NCBI GenBank assembly: GCA_035591015.1
Contig: JAXIUW010220286.1
Span: forward strand, 1 to 10,620
Length of the DNA: 10,620 nucleotides
Origin: Cephalothrix simula
Taxonomy: Eukaryota > Nemertea > Palaeonemertea > Archinemertea > Cephalotrichidae
Direction of reading: 5' to 3'
Under the pieces are notes generated by a model. The model was not told where the DNA came from, did not search any database, and was given only the letters and a program-made list of their open reading frames with translations. The translations under genes and the position numbers were made by a program. Shown here piece by piece: positions 1 through 7,830 of this stretch; within the stretch, counting starts at the first letter, position 1; every line of letters starts with the position of its first letter.

Positions 1-355
1 TTTCAAAATCCAAAATACTCCACTTAACCTATAAATGGAATCCTAAGTTCATTTCTGCAATGAGTTTTTGCCTACCTTTCACCAGTTTAGCTCTGCTCTT
101 ATGATGCAATTCAGTTTTTTACCGCTAGGGGGCTAAATCTGAGCTAAAGAGATTTCCCAACATTCAACACGTCATAGTTTATTTCAGCACCAAAGTGCCC
201 ATTGAAATGTACACAGATGGATGAATATCTGAATATTTATGAGATCCATTTGCAGCAATTAATCAAGTCACTTATATTAGACCTACATTTTTACATACTA
301 AGGATGGTCTAAAAGGCAAAAATTTTTGCAAATATTGATTTTCGTTTTTGGTGAA

Positions 356-424
356 GTAAAGTCGGAAGTAAAAATTTGTCTTGGGCATGCGCAAACGGTG
401 AAAGTGGGCTCACTTCCGCTTTAC
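356..424. promoter_or_regulatory. Inverted repeat of two ETS-type sites flanking an NRF1-like motif
   Basis: GTAAAGTCGGAAGT (356-369) is mirrored by ACTTCCGCTTTAC (412-424), with one extra base in the left arm. Each arm contains an ETS core (CGGAAGT). The 42-base spacer includes GGGCATGCGCAAAC, close to the NRF1 site GCGCATGCGC. Paired ETS sites with NRF1 are typical of CpG-type promoters and some enhancers. This is a candidate regulatory element inside the presumed intron, or the promoter of an unannotated transcript. No coding sequence lies next to it. Confidence 0.4.
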
Positions 425-1525
425 AAAATTTAAGAGGTCAAATTTAAGTTAAACAAATTCGGGTACTCGAGTGGGTACTGAATCACTGAGGTATACATAA
501 TTAACCACGGGTTAAAACTGGTAGTTATACCTTAAAAAATCAATATTTTAAAATTTGAAAAAGAAGACCATAATTATATACAAACAGATGTATAACGTTA
601 AAGAAATGGTATCCAAAAAATTGATTTACCCAAACGATGCCTCGATTCAAAGGAGTGTAATTTTTTAAACCAATTAAATAACTAAGAATCATTGAAAACA
701 TTCACATAGAAAATTATCGAAATGTTTTATCTGCCTACTTGTTAAAATTCAAATATTCCCTAGAAATTCTACGCCTTTTATAGACCATGCCATCAAAGTA
801 CCACTGCCGTGGGCAATTGAAATTGGCCTTAACTTAAAAATTTAAGTAAAAAAAGAGCCTTAAGGCAGAGGATCTTAGATATACTAAAAACAATCACCTC
901 CTTTTAAATTAAAATGGCCTTTATATACATGTAATTACTAACTAGAGCTTCAGCTTATAAAATCCACTGAGCAAAACTAAGTACAACTGCAAATGTAAGC
1001 AGTGATCAGGTGATTACACCATTTTCGGGTAAGCCCAATCCAAAAATCTTTTAAAATTTGCGTTTTTTGTTATTTGAGCTAAAACTCACTATACTGCTGC
1101 AAAACACCTGAGTTAGAAACTCAGAAATAAAAGATGTTCACATTTTCCAGACAGACAATTTTTTACTCGATTGTTATTACTGTGTGCCCTTCTACATATC
1201 AGAAGTTTTTAAAAAATATTCAAAATTTATATTTTTTGTTCGAGTATATGGAAATAGACAATCTACTAAAGAAAAAAAATTGTCCTTGAAATGTTCCTTG
1301 AAATAAATGGTCATGACGCCTTCTGGTCGAATAGATAATTCAGATTCTTTGTCTCATTTTTCGCCAAGATAAATTTCATCCCATTTATTATGATGCCTTT
1401 AGCACTTCCAATTTCAAAGGTGATTTGATTATTTGATGCGATAATAAGAATCTGTCAAGAAACTAAAAACAATTGACCCACGGTCAACTAGAACTTAAAA
1501 CAATCCAGCCAATCTAATGAAATGT
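425..1525. other. AT-rich non-coding stretch, little visible structure
   Basis: No gene or mobile element was recognised. There is a 16-base near-palindrome ACTTAAA-AA-TTTAAGT near 833-848. A short tandem duplication, TGTCCTTGAAA then TGTTCCTTGAAA, lies at 1281-1303. A perfect everted pair, TTGACC-CAC-GGTCAA, lies at 1473-1487. Frames in all directions are broken by frequent stops. Confidence 0.5.
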
Positions 1526-1832
1526 TCGTTACTGACGTTTCTAGCTTAAGACATAAGTCGATCTGTCATACTAGCCAATGGTTGACCAATTAGGAATTCA
1601 TCGCAACTTCCGTCGATGTCAGAAGAGTGATACGGTCATCGGATGCGACTAAGAACACTTTGTCAACGGATTTGAAATATCGGGGCACCGACAGACGGAT
1701 GGGAGTAAGGGGTCAACCAAATTGCTGACCATTTGATTGGACAGTTTTGAGAAAATGATGCTTTTGTAACGTTTTTTTTCACATCAAACCACAGCTGTTC
1801 GGCCACGCGTTGGTCAATAGATCTTAAGCCGT
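1526..1832. other. CpG-enriched patch with a short start-less open frame
   Basis: About 18 CpGs occur in 307 bases, roughly twice the random expectation at this base composition and clearly more than the flanks. A plus-strand frame is open from 1594 to 1725 (44 codons, no ATG). Its translation resembles nothing I recognise. It could be a regulatory island, an eroded repeat or an exon relic. The evidence does not choose between them. Confidence 0.3.
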
Positions 1833-1928
1833 CTTTTCAAATGCAAGGCAGTGGATACAAAAGGGTCCATTTATGGTCAAAAACTGACCGAAATGGGAAA
1901 AAAATTTAATTTGAAATATGTAACTAAC

Positions 1929-1940
1929 CTTCACGTGAAG
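1929..1940. promoter_or_regulatory. Perfect 12-base palindrome with CACGTG E-box
   Basis: CTTCACGTGAAG is fully self-complementary and centred on the canonical CACGTG E-box bound by bHLH factors such as the Myc/Max, USF and CLOCK types. It lies 40 bases from an inverted GGTCA-AAAAC-TGACC pair (1875-1889). Function is inferred from the motif only. Confidence 0.3.
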
Positions 1941-2059
1941 TGCCAAAGTTCAGGGCAAATTATTGGCCAAAAGGTACAAAGGCAGTCCAGTGATAGCTAT
2001 GAATGGGAAAAAATTGATGCGTCCCACCACGCAATGGGAATTGGTCCGTAATGGGTCCA

Positions 2060-3655
2060 TTAGAATTCAATTTCTGATCTAAATAGACCATTTTATAAAA
2101 AACGCAGGTGCCAAAGGACGACACTAGGTGAAAACAATAAGTTGGGCACCAACCATGTCATCTTTGAAAAAATACAAGTACTTCCGGTTGTAGAAGTTAT
2201 AATTAATTATAAATGTGCGTGTTGAGGGATGGTAAAGATGAAGAGTGTATTAATGATGAAGAGGCAAAACCATTAAACTTTTTCTCAACTTCAATCAAGT
2301 ATCGCCATTTCTCATCAAGAATTGTTGAAACTATACGGCTAGTCTAGTGTCAACATATCTTTACTCATGGCTTCATGCCTGGTCAGCCCTCGAGAGAAAA
2401 TCATACGGCTTAAGTCAATAATAATACAAATCTACAGGAATAAATCAAACAGACCATTACAAATCATTCAGTTATAAAATGATGGAGTGGACCTCAATAT
2501 CATGTGTAAATGTTCGTCGTGAGATTTTTGCACTAAAAACTCCCGAATAACATTGGCAAATATCCTCAGTTTGAAATTGTCATTTTTTTAGCTTTTTGCG
2601 ATTTTCGTCCAAGTTCCCTTGCAAATAATCTCAATCTCAAATTGCGAATTATCTTGATTACAGTCAATATTTGTAAGCCTTTTTTGTCCAGAACTGATAT
2701 TATAAATTAATGTAAACTATAAACATCTGGACCTAACGACGTATATTTGCTGCTGCTGCAGTAGAATCCAGGAGCAGCAGTATTGGCACCAATGATATTA
2801 AAAGAGGTCAAATCTTGATGAAAGGTGAGAGCAAAAAACAGCAGCCATATGCATCTTATCTCCATTTACCCATATATTTTTTAAACCCTGGCCACAGGAT
2901 GGAATTAGCATCTGTTTTTACATGAATCATTTCCTAAACTACAACTTTTTTATGCAACTTTTGTTTACATTAGACTTAAAACTAATACCTCAAGACAAAG
3001 AAAGAAATACGGACAAATTAATTAAACGTAACTCCAACGGTCACCTATCAGTAAAATATAATTTAATGACTAAAGCCAGAAAAGGTAAAAAATGCGATAA
3101 GATTACTTTTTTCAAGGAGCAGCTAGAGTTTAATGGGCGAATTCATTCCAGAAATCTTTAAGTAACCGGAAAGTCCTGATTCTTAAGATATCATAAATAC
3201 ATACTCTTATTTTTTTATTAAATGACCTGGTCTAAACAAGTTATAGACCAATATTTGTTCAAATTCTCACGAATAAAAAATGTAAAAAGAACTATCCATT
3301 CAAATGACCTGTTATACTGAGAGACCATATAGCTAAACATTGTGACGTATAAAAGAAATCTTAACCGTGTCAATAAAAAATACATTCCCTGTCCAGATTA
3401 TATGCATGGCCGGACAGTCGTAATGATTCAAGCTATACGTTCAAGAGATTTTCCTTACCTATGATTTTTTCAAAAGCATTGTGAAAGATAATCTTTTATT
3501 GACTATAACTTGTGGCTAAAATGGAGAAAAGGTGTAAAAACTAATCTTTGACTAGATTACCTACCAATTTCCTACATGAAAGCTCATTTTTGATATTTTC
3601 TACCCGGGATTTTTTACAGCATATAAAAAAGCATACAAAACAATTCTCCTGCAAC
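2060..3655. other. AT-rich non-coding stretch with minor repeats
   Basis: No gene was recognised. A CTG/CAG hairpin pairs CTGCTGCT (2750-2757) with AGCAGCAG (2773-2780). A weak 24-base direct repeat, about 19 of 24 matching, occurs at 2556-2579 and 2621-2644. An ETS-like CTTCCGG lies near 2180. The 79-codon frame at 2922-3161 is lysine- and asparagine-rich, has no recognisable domain and looks like a chance frame in AT-rich DNA. Confidence 0.5.
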
Positions 3656-3659
3656 TTTT

Positions 3660-3890
3660 AACATTTTTCCTTCATTGCCATCATGGTGGGAGAAGCCGAC
3701 ACTAATGTCCAATATTATCACCGCATCACAGCTCCTCCCATATAAAGCTGACCAACACAGAGATCAATGACTAAACAGTCACCAACAGCAGCTAGCCAGT
3801 GGTCAAATCACCATCTGCTATATTATATCGCACCTAATGCGATGGGCAGGGATCTCAGCAGTTAGATACACCTCCAATTTTAGAAATCCT
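3660..3890. promoter_or_regulatory. GC-richer block with a TATA-like box, possible enhancer or promoter
   Basis: This block is visibly richer in G+C and less repetitive than its surroundings. It contains CTCCTCCC directly followed by ATATAAAG near 3732-3745, which resembles a core promoter on the plus strand. It also has a CATCTG E-box near 3813 and a perfect inverted repeat TCGCA-CCTAA-TGCGA (3828-3842). TGACCA (3748) and TGGTCA (3801) flank the middle. No reading frame starts downstream, so an intronic enhancer is as likely as a promoter. Confidence 0.3.
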
Positions 3891-3929
3891 TTTGACAAAC
3901 CAACGAAATAATATTCTAATAATAAACGA

Positions 3930-3942
3930 TGACCAATGGTCA
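3930..3942. repeat. Perfect palindrome TGACCAATGGTCA
   Basis: Two copies of the over-represented hexamer face each other around one central base (TGACCA-A-TGGTCA). The site also contains CCAAT, the NF-Y core, in its middle. It may be a dimer binding site, or it may simply reflect the general excess of this word in the window. Confidence 0.4.
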
Positions 3943-4060
3943 GATTTCATATAAAAAATAAACCTGGTTTCCTTTAGGGATAATGAGGTGACATGCCAAC
4001 AAAAGCAGGACCCCAATAAAAGTATCGTATGTACATGTATTTGTCTAATACATTGAATTG

Positions 4061-4086
4061 ACCGGAAGTAATGTTTAGTGACGTCA
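4061..4086. promoter_or_regulatory. ETS site next to a perfect CRE
   Basis: ACCGGAAGTA (4061-4070) is a full ETS consensus. TGACGTCA (4079-4086) is the palindromic cAMP-response element bound by CREB/ATF. They lie eight bases apart. ETS-CRE pairs are common in animal promoters. The element lies in presumed intron 1, about 1.2 kb from the first exon. A second perfect TGACGTCA occurs at 10583-10590. Confidence 0.4.
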
Positions 4087-4089
4087 TAA

Positions 4090-5290
4090 CCTAGATCAAT
4101 GCTATAGCATGGAAGGGATTTATATGGATGGTTTCAAGGATGTTGAAGTATTTTGAAACTGAATATCAATTTTAAAAATGGACACGGGATATATATATAA
4201 TTTACATTTTGAAGGATAACTAAAGGTGTTTTAATTGTGATGCCCTGGCCAAGAGAGGATCCATTTATATGCAAATTTCATCCTCGCGTTTTAACCTCAT
4301 TTCATTTACATATGTATATGTACAATACAATATATTTGATTTCTGCCTGGGGTCTATAAAAAATATAACAATATACTTGAATACTGGATTGAACTGCGGC
4401 GCAAAAAACAGTACAGGTCAGAGTATGAAGATAAAGGATCCGGGAAGCTGCTGGCTACTAAGAGTTCAACCGGCTGCAGCCATTTTTAACATAATTTTTA
4501 CACATTAAAATACACAACAAATTTTGCCAAAAACGTGACAAAACGTATTCCAAATTCAACAATTATCATGTCTAGATCCATGCCCTAGAAACATTTGACC
4601 CATGTCGGCTAAGTTTCAAAGAATGTTTGTGGCCTATTCTTATTAATTTCATGTTTTATGCCATATCGTTATCTATATTTTAAAAATATAACGTGTATAT
4701 ATATCATATCCTATTAAAAATATAAATCATGAATTGAGACTTGTCACTAATTAATTAAATGATACTTTGATATTAGATTAGTCAATTAAAGAGCATTAAA
4801 TATTGGAAACTCACGTTATTATCAATTACATATTTTCAAGGAATAAGCTAAACTTATTTGTTACATGCATTAAGCGAGCATGGTCACTAAAACAACAGTT
4901 TCCCTGAAAAATATATATTTGATAGGTTTCGGACAAAATAGATTTACCATGTTGACAATCTGTATCAAAAAATAGCAAGAGAATGGCACCTCTAAAAATA
5001 ATAGATTTTTAAAATGTTAGAGGCGAAAGGTTAGACTTTTTTGCGAAAAACAGCACCAAGATAAGCAGTTTAGGGTTTCGGGTGTATGACCAAGCTAACA
5101 AAGTCAAATTTTGACGAATTAGTAGAGCATTTTGACCAAACAAGGCTACTTTATTTCAGCTACATCATGCATTCGAAGGAATACGAAGGAAAAAGAATTA
5201 CGGGTTTATTCTGCCATGACCGAGTATTTGGATGATTGCAAATTGGGTATCGGAGATTCAAAATGACATAAAATTATTTTAAAAATGTAA
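4090..5290. other. AT-rich non-coding stretch
   Basis: No gene was recognised. A POU octamer ATGCAAAT lies at 4269-4276. A slightly GC-richer patch spans about 4390-4485. Short AT microsatellite runs (TATATATA) occur near 4190 and 4700. The 79-codon frame at 4269-4508 has no family resemblance and its start coincides with the octamer. Confidence 0.5.
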
Positions 5291-5316
5291 AAAGAAAACC
5301 AAAAACATGGTTTATT

Positions 5317-5326
5317 GACTTACCTG
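5317..5326 (-). other. Splice donor of the first coding exon
   Basis: On the minus strand the exon ends CAG and the intron begins GTAAGTC at 5323. This matches the U1 consensus CAG|GTAAGT at every position. It interrupts the reading frame after the first base of codon 17, so the intron is phase 1. Read through without splicing, the frame gives G-K-S-I-N, which does not resemble the family. Confidence 0.8.
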
Positions 5327-5372
5327 ATTCTTGGAGGCGTTGTTTTGGTTTCTCCTGCTTTCGCCTTGACAT
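5324..5372 (-). CDS. First coding exon of an MSRRKQ-class zinc-finger transcriptional repressor (SALL/BCL11/ZFPM/ZNF423-521 type)
   Basis: Read on the minus strand, the ATG at 5372-5370 opens 16 codons, MSRRKQEKPKQRLQES, plus one base, and ends in CAG|GTAAGT, a perfect splice donor. MSRRKQxxP is the conserved N-terminus of several animal C2H2 zinc-finger repressors: SALL, BCL11A/B, ZFPM (FOG) and ZNF423/521. In those proteins it binds RBBP4/7 and recruits the NuRD deacetylase complex in the nucleus. All key residues are present here (R3, R4, K5, Q6, P9). A very short first coding exon ahead of a long intron is typical of these genes. The start is supported by an in-frame TAA at 5405-5403, by no in-frame ATG between them, and by A at -3. 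The exon ends in phase 1, which from memory fits BCL11 and perhaps ZFPM, but family assignment needs the zinc-finger exons, and none was seen in the window. The gene is partial here. A chance match of motif plus donor is very unlikely. Confidence 0.85.
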
Positions 5373-5563
5373 GTTGTTGAAAATGCATGAGCCTGTGTTG
5401 AGTTACATTAGACAATGACCAAAAATTTGATGGTCAGTCGTAATTGACATGTCTGCAAAATAGTTCCAAAAACACCTGTACTTCTTGTATTTTACTGCTT
5501 AACTCAGTCACTTATAGTAGGTTAAAAAACCACACTAACAAACCTCCCAACACTTATCCTGTA
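5373..5563 (-). other. Probable 5' leader of the zinc-finger transcript, with an overlapping upstream start codon
   Basis: This stretch separates the start codon from the CpG-dense patch. On the minus strand an ATG at 5388-5386 lies 16 bases before the main ATG in another frame and overlaps the start of the coding exon. If transcription starts upstream of it, this uORF could reduce initiation at the main ATG. A pyrimidine-containing ...TATTTTGCAG at 5454-5453 could be a splice acceptor for an upstream non-coding exon. A TATAAG lies near 5511-5516. An everted TGACCA-N9-TGGTCA pair sits at 5416-5436. The transcription start cannot be placed from sequence alone. Confidence 0.4.
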
Positions 5564-5671
5564 ACGAGATATTGTACTCAATAGAATCGGGTTTTCGCTT
5601 TTTTGCCCGTCCACTTTCAACGACCGCGCGAGCGATTGTGTGTGCTGTGAGAATCAACCCGACTATCTCGT
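5564..5671 (-). promoter_or_regulatory. CpG-dense inverted repeat, candidate promoter of the zinc-finger gene
   Basis: About 11 CpG dinucleotides fall within 108 bases, including CCGCGCGAGCG near 5624-5634, in otherwise CpG-poor AT-rich DNA. The patch is bounded by an 8-base inverted repeat, ACGAGATA (5564-5571) with TATCTCGT (5664-5671). A second 7-base pair is nested inside: TCGGGTT (5587-5593) with AACCCGA (5656-5662). It lies 190-300 bases upstream of the start codon on the coding strand. That placement suggests a small CpG promoter, but no initiator was identified. Confidence 0.45.
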
Positions 5672-5675
5672 AAAA

Positions 5676-6590
5676 AACTCAGGCTATGATAAAATCTAAC
5701 TGTCCAACCAACCTGCGCTATTGACTTCTGCTCTCTTAATTTCTGAACAAATTAATTCATCTACGTTGTTAGGTCCGAGTAAAATATGTAGGGAGTTATG
5801 TTTAAAGTTTACCTATTTTAAAATAATGATTAAGAGCCGACAAAAGAGCAAAACTATCATTTCATTATCGGTCAATTTCTAACAACCCTTAGGATATTTT
5901 TCGTAAGTAATTGACCAAAATTGAACTGGACATTACGCTGCTTATTTCATTGATTAATTTTGCATTTCTTTCAGAGCAACGAAACAATCTATCTCTTATT
6001 TTTTCATTCTAACATGTAAACCATGTTAACATACAGAAAGAATAGCCATGATTAAGACTTAAAACTAAGTCAATATCTGGACTAAGTCCAGTAAACTGTA
6101 AAACTTCCCACTATCGTTTGTTTTTTTACTATTTGTAGAGAATTCTAAAATTAAATTCCTCACTAAATATCTCAGACTTGAAGTTTATTGATATTTTTTA
6201 CACATCCGATAGCGCGCCACCACGGGGTAAAACCAAAAAGTAATTTAGCCGCGATTTTAAGTTGAAACTTAGAAAATACTGATCAATATGGAGTAAAAAC
6301 TTACTTTTAAATATATTGCAATAAAAACTCCTGGAAAGTTCATGCAAATAATAAGTTATTGATGTGCTGTCCACTGATTTAACTCAATTCCCAAAATCCA
6401 CAAATAAATTAAATGAAAACAGGCAAAATATCACATCTGATAATATCACAAAAATCTAATCAAAAGAGGGTTAATCTAATAATCCCAGTGTGTTTCTTAG
6501 TCCCTAAGGCCCTTATCTGGCCAGTTGCGGATAGTACGGACATTCGGAATTAAGTAAAAACCGCTTAAAACATTTGCAAAAAACTTGCCC
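5676..6590. other. Upstream flank, non-coding, with two short palindromes
   Basis: No gene was recognised. TAACATG-TAAAC-CATGTTA (6010-6028) is a perfect inverted repeat with a forkhead-like GTAAAC core. CTGGACT-A-AGTCCAG (6077-6091) is a perfect odd palindrome, and its ACTAAGTC core is preceded by another copy at 6064-6071. The rest is AT-rich and has no clear structure. Confidence 0.5.
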
Positions 6591-6599
6591 TAATTTGAT

Positions 6600-6966
6600 T
6601 GGTCAAAAATTTAACACCAACAGTTGGCAAAAAAACGCAGCCGGTACATTTTTGACGCGGAAATAAGCAATGTCCTTCTGTACCCTCGGGTAGGGTCAGT
6701 ATTGATGATATTTCAATGACTGACCATTTTTTATAAAAAAGATTTTTTAGAAGGACAAAAGACCTCAGATCGGATGAATGAACAATCGCTAGCGTCTGTG
6801 TTGCTGAGGACTTGGTAAATCCTTTGGTCACCTGCAGGTCAACTGCCCATCAAAAAACCACAACTATTTTCCCTTTTGAAAACTGTGGTCAGGGTTGGAC
6901 AACCATATCATGTAAAGCAGCCAACCAGAAATGGTCACCCACTGACCAAATTAAGAGAAATGGTCA
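6600..6966. promoter_or_regulatory. Cluster of TGGTCA/TGACCA words
   Basis: TGGTCA or its complement occurs at 6600, 6721, 6825, 6886, 6932, 6943 and 6961. AGGTCA occurs at 6836 and GGGTCA at 6693. The pair at 6932-6948 is a perfect TGGTCA-CCCAC-TGACCA. AGGTCA-like words are half-sites of nuclear receptors, and the AGGTCA at 6836 follows TGGTCA at 6825 as a direct repeat. An inverted 9-base pair, TGTCCTTCT (6671-6679) with AGAAGGACA (6749-6757), and a TTTTTTATAAAAAA palindrome also lie here. The open frames across this segment (88 codons minus, 101 codons plus) show no domain. Regulatory function is inferred from motif density only. Confidence 0.35.
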
Positions 6967-6972
6967 GCGAAA

Positions 6973-6996
6973 CATCGCGATGCAACAATGCGATGC
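6973..6996. repeat. CATCGCGATG palindrome and GCGATGC direct repeat
   Basis: A perfect 10-base palindrome CATCGCGATG (6973-6982) overlaps the first of two GCGATGC copies (6977-6983 and 6990-6996) spaced 13 bases apart. It lies directly beside the left end of the CAGGGG element, so it may be part of the target site context or an older repeat edge. Confidence 0.3.
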
Positions 6997-7001
6997 TGGA
7001 C

Positions 7002-7434
7002 CAGGGGGGTTGTCAGCTTTAGTTTCATACTCCGACCTGGGTGGGGTGGGTGTTTTGGGGTCTGCGGGAAACTTATCTGATGTCAAACTTGTTGGTGGGT
7101 GTTTTGGAAATTTTTGAGATTAATTAGTTTGATGTCAGGCTAGCGGGTGGGCGTTTTGAAATTTAACTAGAAATATAACCAAAATTTCAGACTATGTGGG
7201 TAAAAAATTTTGTCACGAAAGTAAAAATCACAAACTTTCACCAAATTTTTGAAATTTTTTCCTTTGCGACATTATTTTTGACAATTTTTTCCGATAAATT
7301 ATATGGAAGTTTTTTGTTGCGCACAACCGAAAAAATTTAGGGTGGGGTCATTTTTTAGTCAGATTAGTTAAATTTTGTCAGCTTATAGGGTGGGTGTCGA
7401 TCAGATTAGTCTGCTGACGACCCCCCCCCCCCTG
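7002..7434. mobile_element. Non-autonomous DNA transposon-like element with CAGGGG termini
   Basis: The left end CAGGGGGGTTGTCAGC (7002-7017) is inversely matched by the right end GCTGACGA-C12-TG (to 7434), with an expanded C tract. GCTGGAC (6995-7001) outside the left end and GTTGGAC (7435-7441) outside the right end match at six of seven bases, as a worn target duplication would. Subterminal GGGTGGGYGT motifs lie inside both ends. The element is about 433 bp and has no transposase frame, so it would depend on a relative in trans. CAGGG termini with G/C-rich subterminal repeats recall hAT elements, whose duplications are usually 8 bp, so the superfamily is left open. Confidence 0.55.
7039..7161 (+). 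repeat. About 50-bp tandem units in the CAGGGG element
   Basis: GGTGGGTGTTTTGG occurs at 7045 and 7094, and GGTGGGCGTTTTG at 7146, giving spacings of 49 and 52 bases. Each is preceded by a TCARRCT-like stretch. A related GTCAGCTTATAGGGTGGGTGT lies near the other end (7378-7398), and TCAGATTAGT is repeated at 7359 and 7401. Subterminal repeats of this kind often bind transposase. Confidence 0.5.
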
Positions 7435-7441
7435 GTTGGAC

Positions 7442-7752
7442 ATATCAGATAGATTACCTTAGAGAACTAAACAATACAAACTTCAAATTACACTGTACCA
7501 CTTACCTGAAACAAAAGAAAATATATACATTATAATACTAATTAATACAAATACAATTTCGAGATCCCTATTTAGAGAGGGCACCCCAAACCGCTCAAGA
7601 TACAATAAAAATACAATGTCACTAGAAATTTTCGCCTCTGGATTATTTTTAATTTGTCATCTGACCGTTGACCTACAACGGGTCATCAAGCATCAAGAAG
7701 CTAAGATATTTTATATTATTTCGTAATTTCATGTTTGATACGCCAACAAACC
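7442..7752. other. Spacer between two mobile elements, with a DR1-like site
   Basis: No gene was recognised. TGACCGTTGACCT (7662-7674) reads on the minus strand as AGGTCA-A-CGGTCA, a direct repeat with one-base spacing of the sort bound by HNF4 and RXR-type receptors. A third half-site GGGTCA follows at 7680-7685. The 104-codon minus frame across 7673-7987 runs from here into the foldback element and is not considered coding. Confidence 0.4.
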
Positions 7753-7830
7753 TACACAAATGGATGGAAAAGCTACCCGGCCCTCGTAGGTTTCTCGTAT
7801 TAGGGGTAAAAGGAACCCTCATAACATAGA

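Larger units (their letters stand above)
1..5323 (-). other. Presumed intron 1 of the zinc-finger gene (incomplete)
   Basis: Everything on the 3' side of the donor (minus strand, lower coordinates) is read as intron. There is no zinc-finger coding stretch (C-x2-C...H-x3-H), and only short stop-ridden frames are present. Very large first introns holding regulatory elements are usual for this gene class. The annotation is an inference from the exon. The intron could be shorter if a small, unrecognised exon lies here. Local islands of interest within it are listed separately. Confidence 0.6.

Noticed and set aside
4269-4276. POU octamers ATGCAAAT (4269, 6344) and ATTTGCAT (about 10164)
   Set aside because: Three copies are only modestly above chance for an AT-rich window and they are not clustered.
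1851-4508. Frames of 66, 79 and 79 codons at 1851, 2922 and 4269
   Set aside because: Composition follows local AT richness, there is no recognisable domain, and they lie on the strand opposite the presumed gene within its intron.
4186-4710. TA microsatellites
   Set aside because: Only short runs of about 5 units, with no array.
6565-7117. Open frames of 88 codons (minus) and 101 codons (plus)
   Set aside because: No domain, signal or family resemblance. They overlap each other, and the plus frame runs into the CAGGGG element and its GGGTGGG repeats.
7421-7432. C12 tract as an independent G-quadruplex or regulatory signal
   Set aside because: It is better explained as the expanded terminal homopolymer of the CAGGGG element, since the other end carries G6.
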